Below the pieces are notes generated by a model. The model did not search any database and was not told the origin of the DNA. It saw only the letters and a list, made by a program, of their open reading frames with translations. Made by a program: the position numbers and the translations under genes. This document shows, in pieces, positions 1-5,925 of a stretch of 34,678 nt of DNA (position 1 is its first letter; each line of letters begins with the position of its first letter). Source of the DNA: a virus; the IMG/VR virus record IMGVR_UViG_3300009161_000132, positions 1 to 34,678 of that record. One strand, given 5' to 3'.

Positions 1-9
1 AAGTAACAC

Positions 10-31
10 GCAGGAATGCTAAGTTGCCTGC
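10..31 (+). promoter_or_regulatory. Short hairpin at the left edge
   Basis: GCAGG (10-14) can pair with CCTGC (27-31). It follows an AGTAAC word at 2-7, the same word that precedes the hairpins at 289-318 and 783-812. It probably lies just after the end of a small gene outside the window. There is no T-tract, so terminator function is only inferred from the repeated layout. Confidence 0.35.
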
Positions 32-65
32 TGGTTTGCGTCATAGAGTATAGCACTAAGTAACA

Positions 66-95
66 TTGACCCAACGGGAGTAGGGGTCATTAAAT
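66..95 (+). promoter_or_regulatory. Possible sigma70-like promoter for the 45-aa gene
   Basis: TTGACC (66-71), an 18-nt spacer and TTAAAT (90-95) resemble -35 and -10 boxes (5/6 and 4/6 to consensus). TGACCC and GGGTCA in the same stretch can also pair as a stem. It sits about 45 nt before the ATG at 141. Early cyanophage genes are read by host RNA polymerase, which fits, but the -10 box is weak. Confidence 0.35.
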
Positions 96-140
96 ATACT
101 CCTCCCAGCACACATTTCACTTCAACTTTCTTTTTTTATT

Positions 141-278
141 ATGTCTAAGTCTGTGATTCTTTCTCTATTGGCACAAGGTAACACTGGCACTGAAATCTTG
201 GGTATTCTGGATACATTAATTGCCGATATTGAACAGGAGAATATTGATGACGTTGCTGAATACTATGCAGCATTGTAG
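141..278 (+). CDS. Small conserved hypothetical protein (45 aa)
   Basis: This ORF begins MSKSVILSLLAQGNTG and ends YYAAL. The ATG follows a pyrimidine-rich leader with no Shine-Dalgarno sequence, and no other in-frame start is needed. The protein is acidic and looks helical, with no cysteine, signal peptide or membrane segment. From memory, small proteins with a similar SxLAQGNTGxEIL start occur in T4-like cyanophages, with no assigned function. The gene stands alone: a promoter-like sequence is upstream and a hairpin (289-318) directly downstream, so it may be its own early transcription unit. Function unknown. Confidence 0.75.
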   Translation: MSKSVILSLLAQGNTGTEILGILDTLIADIEQENIDDVAEYYAAL

Positions 279-288
279 TTAGTAACTG

Positions 289-318
289 AGTGCCCTCTAG
301 TTAACTCTGGGGGGCACT
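289..318 (+). terminator. GC-rich hairpin after the 45-aa gene
   Basis: AGTGCCC (289-295) pairs perfectly with GGGCACT (312-318), 11 nt after the stop codon. No T-tract follows, so it is at best an atypical terminator; it could instead protect the transcript's 3' end. A near-copy follows the next gene at 783-812. Confidence 0.5.
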
Positions 319-331
319 TAAGTTAGTTACG

Positions 332-359
332 TTGATCAATGAAAGTAGTAAGGTTTAAT
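332..359 (+). promoter_or_regulatory. Sigma70-like promoter for the 115-aa gene
   Basis: TTGATC (332-337, 4/6), a 16-nt spacer and TTTAAT (354-359, 5/6) form a plausible host-type promoter. The implied transcript would start near 366 and carry a leader of about 55 nt. That leader includes a small hairpin in which GGGAC pairs with GTCCC at about 365-385. Confidence 0.45.
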
Positions 360-420
360 AAGGGGGGACGTGTAAAGTGTCCCTATAGTGTAACCACCAA
401 ACCAACTCAACTTTCCTCCC

Positions 421-768
421 ATGCGTAAGATCGAATCCGCAATGATTGAAGCAATTGAGAATCAACTCAATTGGCAGGTTGCTAACACTCAAGTGATCAA
501 CTCTGAATTGGCAAGTGATGGAACTGTTGTGAGTGTAGTTAAACTTCACGGGCACAAGATTGCCGTGATCGGTGACAATTTCATTCAACTATTTGATGGT
601 GGTTGGCAGACTGCTACCACTAAAAGTAGGTTGAATGCAATACTCAAAGGGTTCGGAGTTGCTGGTGAAAGTGTATTTCAAAAAGCAGGAGAATGGTTTC
701 TTCGTAGACAAGTAGACTTCAAAGTTGATTTTGAAGTTGTTAAGTTTACCAGTGGAATGGTGATCTAA
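421..768 (+). CDS. Conserved phage hypothetical protein (115 aa)
   Basis: The protein starts MRKIESAMIEAIENQLNW and has a helical N-terminus, then a beta-rich core and a basic FLRR stretch near residues 93-96. The most distinctive segment is LFDGGWQTATTKSRLNAIL at about 57-75. I recall this motif from small uncharacterised proteins in cyanophages and other marine phages, with no established function. There is no membrane segment or catalytic signature. The ATG is preceded by CAACTTTCCTCCC, a pyrimidine tract rather than a ribosome-binding site. The gene has its own promoter-like sequence and a downstream hairpin, as the 45-aa gene does. Confidence 0.85.
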   Translation: MRKIESAMIEAIENQLNWQVANTQVINSELASDGTVVSVVKLHGHKIAVIGDNFIQLFDGGWQTATTKSRLNAILKGFGVAGESVFQKAGEWFLRRQVDFKVDFEVVKFTSGMVI

Positions 769-782
769 AGTAACACTCACTC

Positions 783-812
783 AGTGCCCCGTGATTGACA
801 CTCTGGGGCACT
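783..812 (+). terminator. GC-rich hairpin after the 115-aa gene
   Basis: AGTGCCCC (783-790) pairs perfectly with GGGGCACT (805-812) around a 14-nt loop, 15 nt after the stop codon. It is a near-copy of the hairpin at 289-318, and both are preceded by an AGTAAC word. No U-run follows. The loop contains TTGACA, which may be the -35 box of the next promoter. Confidence 0.55.
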
Positions 813-823
813 TATGTTAGACT
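795..823 (+). promoter_or_regulatory. Sigma70-like promoter overlapping the hairpin
   Basis: A perfect TTGACA (795-800) is followed by an ideal 17-nt spacer and TAGACT (818-823, 4/6 to TATAAT). The -35 box lies in the loop of the hairpin at 783-812. It would drive the small genes from 922 onward. I see no gene between 824 and 921. Confidence 0.4.
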
Positions 824-921
824 TGTGAGTGTCAGTGAAACGGCAGTGTTTTGCGGGTTCGTTGTTATCGTTGCGGGGGGCGATGCGTATATAAAAACCC
901 AAACTACCCTAACCTACAGAG

Positions 922-1128
922 GTGACAAAACGAGACCTCTATCTCACACTTATAAAAAAATTCCCAGTGAAAAAAATCTTCCCTCAGAAGTCTTACACAC
1001 AAATAAAAACTCCATACTGGAATTTCTATAGAGTTGTACTTGCAGGATGGATGATAAGATATCCAAAACCTTTTTTTGTCTTTTTAGGATTTTGTATTGT
1101 GCTTATATATAATGCGGTCACAAGATAA
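922..1128 (+). CDS. Small membrane protein, hypothetical (68 aa or 53 aa)
   Basis: The reading frame starts with GTG at 922; an alternative in-frame GTG at 967 would give 53 residues beginning MKKIFPQKSYTQ. No clear ribosome-binding site separates the two. The N-terminal part is basic and the C-terminus, about residues 49-65 (KPFFVFLGFCIVLIYNA), is one hydrophobic segment able to cross the membrane, ending in a short polar tail. This suggests a single-pass inner-membrane protein. The NFYRVVLAGWMIR...PKPFF segment resembles small proteins I recall from cyanomyoviruses. The start is uncertain and the function unknown. An overlapping frame at 795-1031 was rejected. Confidence 0.6.
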   Translation: MTKRDLYLTLIKKFPVKKIFPQKSYTQIKTPYWNFYRVVLAGWMIRYPKPFFVFLGFCIVLIYNAVTR

Positions 1129-1160
1129 TTCAAGATAAAAAAATTTCCGGTAAAAATTTT

Positions 1161-1361
1161 ATGACTCAAATCGAAAAAATATATCACATATATGCAGGGG
1201 ATAGATGTTTATTTCATTCTATCAAAGAAGAAGAATTTAATACAACCTGGTCAACACTTAAGATTATGGTCGGTCTGATGAAAACAGACTATACTATAGA
1301 AGACTTGTCGTATGAAGAACTTACCTTCAATAAAGATCTGGCACTTCATTCTTCTCATTGA
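1161..1361 (+). CDS. Small conserved hypothetical protein (66 aa)
   Basis: The protein starts MTQIEKIYHIYAGDRCLFHS and contains EEEFNTTWSTLKIMVGL and DLSYEELTF. It is acidic and soluble-looking, with a short beta-hairpin-like start and two likely helices. I recall proteins of this pattern (IYxxYAxDRCLFHSLxExEF) in many T4-like cyanophages, never with an assigned function. The ATG follows a very AT-rich leader without a Shine-Dalgarno sequence. It lies 32 nt after the membrane protein and 52 nt before the glycosyltransferase, so all three could share a transcript. Confidence 0.8.
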   Translation: MTQIEKIYHIYAGDRCLFHSIKEEEFNTTWSTLKIMVGLMKTDYTIEDLSYEELTFNKDLALHSSH

Positions 1362-1413
1362 CAATTTAAAGGTAAAAGACTAAAATAAAAAATGAAAATG
1401 GATTGATTCACTT

Positions 1414-2181
1414 ATGGCAAAAGGATTTACAGTCAAAGCAAATGCACCAAAACCAAAGGAACAAGAATGGGATATTGATGCAATTAAAGAAAGAATGCGT
1501 GGAAAGTCAATTGTATTTTGTCTTCCTGGTCGTGGGTGTTCTTTTATTTTTCTCAAGGCATTTGTACAACTCTGTTTTGATCTCGTACAAAATGGAATGA
1601 GTATTCAAATTTCTCAAGACTACTCATCAATGGTAAACTTTGCACGTTGTAAATGCCTAGGTGCAAATGTATTACGTGGACCAAAACAAATTCCCTGGGA
1701 TGGAAAACTTCAATATGATTATCAACTTTGGATTGATAGTGATATTGTTTTTGATTCTACCAAGTTCTGGCAATTGTGCGATATGGCACTGCCCGCAGAA
1801 GGAGACGAAAAGGAAATCGTTGGTGGTTGGTATGCCACAGAGGATGGTGTCACAACTTCTGTGGCACACTGGTTAGAGGAGGATGATTTCCGCAGAAATG
1901 GTGGTGTGATGAATCACGAAACTGTGGAGAGTATCTCAAAAAGGCGTAAGCCATTCACAGTGGATTACACTGGTTTTGGTTGGGTACTGATTAAGAAAGG
2001 AGTTTTTGAAAATCTTGAATATCCTTGGTTTGCTCCCAAGATGCAAGTCTTTGAATCTGGTGCAGTACAAGACATGTGTGGTGAGGATGTCTCATTCTGT
2101 CTCGATGCAAAAGAAGCAGGATTTGAAATCTGGTGTGATCCGCGCATTCGTGTCGGACATGAAAAAACTCGTGTGATCTGA
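1414..2181 (+). CDS. GT-A fold glycosyltransferase-like protein (255 aa)
   Basis: The protein probably transfers a sugar from a nucleotide-sugar donor. It has the outline of a GT-A/family 2-like enzyme. An N-terminal strand (SIVFCLPGRG, about 32-41) leads to a helix. A metal-binding DxD motif is present as WIDSD (106-110). An acidic GEDVSFC motif (223-229) sits where GT2 enzymes carry the catalytic base, and a late histidine lies in VGHEK (248-251). There is no signal peptide or membrane segment, so it should act in the cytoplasm. The acceptor is unknown; a virion protein or host surface precursor are guesses. The stop overlaps the next ATG (TGATG), implying coupling. Chosen start: the first ATG of the frame. 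Confidence 0.75.
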   Translation: MAKGFTVKANAPKPKEQEWDIDAIKERMRGKSIVFCLPGRGCSFIFLKAFVQLCFDLVQNGMSIQISQDYSSMVNFARCKCLGANVLRGPKQIPWDGKLQYDYQLWIDSDIVFDSTKFWQLCDMALPAEGDEKEIVGGWYATEDGVTTSVAHWLEEDDFRRNGGVMNHETVESISKRRKPFTVDYTGFGWVLIKKGVFENLEYPWFAPKMQVFESGAVQDMCGEDVSFCLDAKEAGFEIWCDPRIRVGHEKTRVI

Positions 2182-2336
2182 TGAAAGAAAAACTTTATAA
2201 TTTACTTTATAAAGGACGTATCATACACAAAAATCTCACTGCAGAGGACTGTGGTGAGATTCTTCAAGACCTCTCCGAACAATTTTATGCAGGAGAAGAT
2301 ATTGACCCAGAACTTATTGAACTTGAGGAGGTTTAA
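2181..2336 (+). CDS. Small acidic conserved hypothetical protein (51 aa)
   Basis: The ATG overlaps the glycosyltransferase stop by one base, so translation is probably coupled. The protein begins MKEKLYNLLYKGRIIHKNLT and then becomes strongly acidic, ending LIELEEV. AEDCGEILQDLSEQFY looks like one amphipathic helix. I recall proteins of this pattern in cyanomyoviruses. The next gene's ATG immediately follows the stop (TAAATG). Function unknown. Confidence 0.75.
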   Translation: MKEKLYNLLYKGRIIHKNLTAEDCGEILQDLSEQFYAGEDIDPELIELEEV

Positions 2337-2483
2337 ATGGCAGCAAATAAAAAATCACTGAGTGTCTCAGATGGTATTGAATCCCATTCCAAAAATACTC
2401 GACAGGGTTATGGAAGAAATACAAAGTACTCTGCAACCAGCAGAAATAAACCTCGTAAACCACGTAGAGGGCAAGGTAAGTAA
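2337..2483 (+). CDS. Small basic conserved hypothetical protein (48 aa)
   Basis: The protein starts MAANKKSLSVSDGIESHSKN and ends in the basic tail NKPRKPRRGQGK. Its composition (Lys, Arg, Ser, Gly, Asn; no hydrophobic core) points to a disordered nucleic-acid-binding or ribosome-associated peptide, but that is inference. The ATG directly abuts the stop of the previous gene, and AGGAGG lies about 9 nt upstream inside that gene (GAGGAGGTTTAAATG), the best ribosome-binding site in this area. Very similar short proteins occur in T4-like cyanophages as far as I recall. A terminator follows. Confidence 0.75.
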   Translation: MAANKKSLSVSDGIESHSKNTRQGYGRNTKYSATSRNKPRKPRRGQGK

Positions 2484-2499
2484 AGAATATTTCTCAAGG

Positions 2500-2527
2500 C
2501 ATTTGAAGAGTCTTCAAGTGTCTTTTT
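2500..2527 (+). terminator. Rho-independent terminator
   Basis: CATTTGAA and TTCAAGTG pair (8 bp with one G-T pair) around GAGTC, and TCTTTTT follows directly. It closes the 922-2483 gene group. The rest of the 147-nt gap up to 2630 contains a CTTGAAG direct repeat and no gene. Confidence 0.65.
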
Positions 2528-2630
2528 AATTCTTATAACTAATTAAGACTCTTATTTGCCTTATGATCTGGGTGGCGCCTCGCTTCTCGCTTGAAGGGAA
2601 CTTGAAGAGAATAAAAAAAGAAATCTGTAA

Positions 2631-3326
2631 ATGTCTTACCTAAATCACAATCTCCCAACAATCACTTGTTATATTCGTAACGAATTTCTCTATAATCATA
2701 AAAAAGGACATGGAGAGGTAACTTTATGCGACGTACACTCCGTAGCATCCTTAGAGAAGCACGTACCCCTCTTTGAGGCATTTCTAGAGAACGGAGTCAA
2801 CTGGACAAGAAGACCAATTCATGCATTTTGTTGGAAACCAGATGCACAAGTTCCAAAATTAGAGGAATGTATGTGGTGGGATTGCTTTTCTCCTTATGTT
2901 GATGTTCAAGTACGTTCAAGACTTGCTAACTTACGTGCCGAACTTATCAACTATAAGGCGAAAAAGAATGAAGGAACTTATTTGTTTACTCTTGATTGGT
3001 CCTGGGAATCAAAATCTACTTTAAATACAAACTTTAGTGAGACACCAGAACATAAATGTGCTCATTTCTTTAAAATGGATAATGGAAACTTCTATGCATA
3101 TCCAAATAACAAGATTTTATGGTACGATGATGCTTGGATACGCAATAGAATTGCCAAAAATCCTGGGTATGAAATCGATATGACTGAATATTCTGTTGAA
3201 AATATTCGTAAAATTGAAACATCTGACGATTTTATGTATGAAATCAAAGAAATTCGGGATAGCAACCCCGTAAAAAGTTCTGATTTACCAAATCAGGAGC
3301 AAACTCATGACCAAAAAGGTGGATAA
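2631..3326 (+). CDS. Conserved cyanophage hypothetical protein (231 aa)
   Basis: The protein starts MSYLNHNLPTITCYIRNEFL. It is rich in aromatic residues and has recognisable blocks: GHGEVTLCDVHSVASLE (about 27-43), VNWTRRPIHAFCWKPDA (57-73), WWDCFSPYVDVQVRSRLA (82-99) and NKILWYDDAWI near 159-169. I recall this family from many T4-like cyanophages, close to gene 25, without a function. It looks like a compact globular alpha/beta protein. No signal peptide, membrane segment or catalytic motif is evident. The last 20 nt overlap the next gene. Position before the baseplate genes suggests a morphogenesis role, but nothing in the sequence proves it. Confidence 0.85.
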   Translation: MSYLNHNLPTITCYIRNEFLYNHKKGHGEVTLCDVHSVASLEKHVPLFEAFLENGVNWTRRPIHAFCWKPDAQVPKLEECMWWDCFSPYVDVQVRSRLANLRAELINYKAKKNEGTYLFTLDWSWESKSTLNTNFSETPEHKCAHFFKMDNGNFYAYPNNKILWYDDAWIRNRIAKNPGYEIDMTEYSVENIRKIETSDDFMYEIKEIRDSNPVKSSDLPNQEQTHDQKGG

Positions 3327-3558
3327 GGACTCAGATTATATGAGAGACCAATGGGGAACATCATATCTCTCTAGTGAGTATGGTTGGGAAGAGAAGATAA
3401 AAAAGCAAAAGATGCTTCGTGAAATCTCAAATGATGATCTCACACCTAAAAAGCACGATTTTGTAGTTCAAAAAGAACTTCATGAAAAAATTCGAAATGA
3501 TGATGATTATGATGATTGGGAGTATGGAACAGAACCAATTCCATTAACCGAATTTTAG
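3307..3558 (+). CDS. Small acidic hypothetical protein (83 aa)
   Basis: The protein starts MTKKVDKDSDYMRDQWGTSY. It is highly charged, with Lys/Glu in the middle and a run of Asp near residues 65-71 (NDDDYDD). It has no hydrophobic core and is probably partly disordered. The ATG overlaps the end of the previous gene by 20 nt and is preceded by CAGGAG, a good ribosome-binding site. It ends 30 nt before gene 25, and that gap holds a late promoter-like octamer. Function unknown. Confidence 0.7.
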   Translation: MTKKVDKDSDYMRDQWGTSYLSSEYGWEEKIKKQKMLREISNDDLTPKKHDFVVQKELHEKIRNDDDYDDWEYGTEPIPLTEF

Positions 3559-3560
3559 TG

Positions 3561-3568
3561 AATAAATA
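3561..3568 (+). promoter_or_regulatory. T4-type late promoter for gene 25
   Basis: AATAAATA matches the T4 late octamer TATAAATA at 7 of 8 positions and lies 20 nt before the ATG of gene 25. In T4, late promoters consist of this octamer alone, read by host polymerase with gp33 and gp55. It marks the likely start of the baseplate operon. Confidence 0.6.
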
Positions 3569-3588
3569 ATATAGATTCATAATATTCA

Positions 3589-3990
3589 ATGCCTCTAGAG
3601 CGAGTCAGTCAAGGTTTCAAAGACATTAGTATGTCTTTTCAGGTTAATCCCCTGAATCTAGACTTAATTGCTCTGAAAAATGAAACTGCAATTGCTCGTT
3701 CAGTTCGTAATATTGTATTTACTCTTCCAGGAGAGAAATTCTTTGATTCAAATTTTGGATCTCGAATTTCAAACTCTCTTTTTGAAAATGTAGATGAAAT
3801 TTCTGCATCAATCATTCGAGATGAAATACGAAATTCAATCACAAACTATGAACCACGAGTTGAATTGATTGATGTTCAGACAACTCCTGATTATGATAAT
3901 GCATCATTTGATGTTTTAATTCAATATCGAATTATTGGTGCAGATGTGTTGCCTCAGCAACTTGAATTTGTTTTGCAACCTACTCGGTAA
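3589..3990 (+). CDS. gp25: Baseplate wedge subunit gp25
   Basis: This is the gp25/TssE-family wedge protein, which bridges the baseplate wedge and the first ring of the contractile sheath. Its 133 aa match T4 gp25 (132 aa). The family signature EPR is present at residues 88-90 (NYEPRVEL). The conserved block around FTLPGEKFFDSNFGSRI (about 44-60) is also typical. The family is called lysozyme-like, but in T4 it is structural. Gene 6 follows after 8 nt, the T4 order. A late promoter-like octamer lies 20 nt upstream. The start is the first ATG of the frame and fits the family length. Confidence 0.95.
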   Translation: MPLERVSQGFKDISMSFQVNPLNLDLIALKNETAIARSVRNIVFTLPGEKFFDSNFGSRISNSLFENVDEISASIIRDEIRNSITNYEPRVELIDVQTTPDYDNASFDVLIQYRIIGADVLPQQLEFVLQPTR

Positions 3991-3998
3991 TTAGGTAA

Positions 3999-5924
3999 AT
4001 GCCACTAGTAAATTTTACAAATCTGGATTTTGACCAGATTAAGACAACTCTTAAAAACTACTTAAAATCTAATTCCAACTTTACGGATTATGACTTTGAG
4101 GGATCTAATCTCTCGACAATTCTTGATGTTTTGGCATACAACACTTATATCACTTCATATAATGCAAATATGGTTGCAAATGAAGTTTTTATTGATAGTG
4201 CAACACTCAGAGAAAATGTTGTTTCACTTGCAAGAAATATTGGATATGTTCCAAAGTCAAGAAAGGCAGCAACATCAACAGTTAGTTTTTTTGTAGATAC
4301 TTCGAGCATCACTCCACCTCCAGTATCACTTACATTGCACAAGGGACCAATTGCAAGCACTTCTGGGTCCTTTGGCAATCAATCATTTGTATTTTCAATA
4401 CTTGAAGATATTACAGTTCCTGTTTTTAATAATATTGCATCATTTGATGAAATTAAAATTTATGAGGGAGTTCTTTTAACCAGCAATTTTACATATAATC
4501 CAAGAAATCCAAATCAGAGATATATTCTTCCAAACTCTGGAATTGATACGGATTTGATTTCTGCAATTGTAAGACCAAATGAGACCTCTACGATATCAGT
4601 TAAGTACAATCTTCAGAACAGTTTATTTGGTGTAAATTCGGAATCAGAAGTTTATTACATTCAAGAAATTGAAGATGAAAGATATGAATTAATTTTTGGT
4701 GATGGTGTTTTTGGAAAAGCACTTGAAGACGGAAATTATATTCAGGTTTCTTATATTGTATCAAATGGTGATAGTGGAAATGGAATCAGTCAATTTACAT
4801 TTTCAGGAAGACTTTCATATACTCGAAATTCAATTACATATAACATTACTTCGGGTATTTCTTTACTTACAACAGGTCTAATATCTTCAGGTGGAGAATC
4901 TATTGAACCAGTAGAATCTATTCGTAAATTTGCACCGAGAATTTATGCATCTCAAAATCGGGCACTTACATCTAATGATTATGAAACTTTAATTCCTGCA
5001 AAAATTTATCCAGAGACAGAATCTATCTCTGTTTTTGGTGGAGAGGAATTGATTCCCCCACAGTATGGGAAAGTTTTTATTAGTATTAAACCAAGAACAG
5101 GAGATTTTTTACCAAATTTAATTAAGGAAAATATTAAATTAAAATTGAAACAATATGCGGTTGCGGGAATTGTTCCTGAAATTTTGGATCTAAAATATCT
5201 TTACTTGGAAGTAATTTCGAATGTATACTATAATTCAAATTTAGCACCAAGTGCATCTAACATATCAAGTATAGTTCAATCAAATGCTCTTAAATATGCA
5301 GAATCTACAGAACTTAACAAATATGGTGCTCGATTTAAATATAGTAAATTTTTAAAAATTATTGATGATAGTCACGATTCAGTAACATCAAATATTACAA
5401 GAATTCAAATGAGAAGAGACTTACGTGTAGTTTTGAATTCTTTTGCAGAATATTCAATCGGATTTGGAAATCAATTTCATATTAATAGTATGAATGGATA
5501 TAATATCAAATCTACGGCATTTAGAGTATCTGGAATTTCTGAAGAGGTCTATATATCTGATATTCCAGATACAAATCGAAGTACTGGTTCTATTTTTATG
5601 TTTACTATTCCAAATATTTCTTCTACAAATCCAACGATTATAAAAAGAGGTATTGGAAGAATTGATTACATAAAAGGTATTATAACATTAAATCCAATTA
5701 ATATTACATCTGCAAAAATCAAAGATGGTCAATCAATAATTCAAATTTCTACAACTCCACAATCAAATGACGTGATTGGGTTACAGGATTTATATTTGCA
5801 ACTAGATATTAATAATAGTATATTTGAAATGGTAATCGATGAGATTTCATCTGGATTAGATCCATCAGCATCAAACTATATCGTAACTTCAAGTTATAAC
5901 AACGGAAATTTGGTAAGAGTGTAA
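3999..5924 (+). CDS. gp6: Baseplate wedge subunit gp6 (baseplate J-like)
   Basis: gp6 dimers form the continuous inner ring of the T4 baseplate and change conformation when the sheath contracts. The 641 aa are close to T4 gp6 (660 aa). The N-terminal block FDQIKTTLKNYLKSNSNFTD and YNTYITSYNANMVANEVF (about 47-64) are typical of this family, followed by SARNIGY-like and PxSRKAATSTVSF stretches. The central ALTSNDYE segment near residues 320-327 is characteristic of baseplate J-like proteins. A TTAGG-type ribosome-binding site precedes the ATG. The gene sits between gp25 and the 4016-aa gene with 1-8 nt gaps, so translation is likely linked. Confidence 0.95.
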   Translation: MPLVNFTNLDFDQIKTTLKNYLKSNSNFTDYDFEGSNLSTILDVLAYNTYITSYNANMVANEVFIDSATLRENVVSLARNIGYVPKSRKAATSTVSFFVDTSSITPPPVSLTLHKGPIASTSGSFGNQSFVFSILEDITVPVFNNIASFDEIKIYEGVLLTSNFTYNPRNPNQRYILPNSGIDTDLISAIVRPNETSTISVKYNLQNSLFGVNSESEVYYIQEIEDERYELIFGDGVFGKALEDGNYIQVSYIVSNGDSGNGISQFTFSGRLSYTRNSITYNITSGISLLTTGLISSGGESIEPVESIRKFAPRIYASQNRALTSNDYETLIPAKIYPETESISVFGGEELIPPQYGKVFISIKPRTGDFLPNLIKENIKLKLKQYAVAGIVPEILDLKYLYLEVISNVYYNSNLAPSASNISSIVQSNALKYAESTELNKYGARFKYSKFLKIIDDSHDSVTSNITRIQMRRDLRVVLNSFAEYSIGFGNQFHINSMNGYNIKSTAFRVSGISEEVYISDIPDTNRSTGSIFMFTIPNISSTNPTIIKRGIGRIDYIKGIITLNPINITSAKIKDGQSIIQISTTPQSNDVIGLQDLYLQLDINNSIFEMVIDEISSGLDPSASNYIVTSSYNNGNLVRV

Positions 5925-5925
5925 A

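Noticed and set aside
355-588. Minus-strand frame opposite the 115-aa gene
   Set aside because: Antisense shadow of a gene with recognisable conserved motifs; no promoter or start signal on the minus strand.
824-921. Stem in the G-run region (ATCG...CGAT) as a terminator
   Set aside because: Stem is only four pairs and is followed by no T-tract; nothing else recognisable in this stretch.
795-1031. 78-residue frame starting in the hairpin after the 115-aa gene
   Set aside because: It starts with TTG inside the hairpin, overlaps the better 922-1128 frame and has no ribosome-binding site or recognisable sequence.
1403-1600. Frame overlapping the start of the glycosyltransferase
   Set aside because: Out-of-frame shadow; the 1414-2181 frame has the motifs.
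2528-2630. tRNA or small RNA before the 231-aa gene
   Set aside because: GC-rich patch with GGCGCC and short CTTGAAG repeats, but no cloverleaf, anticodon arm or T-loop sequence.
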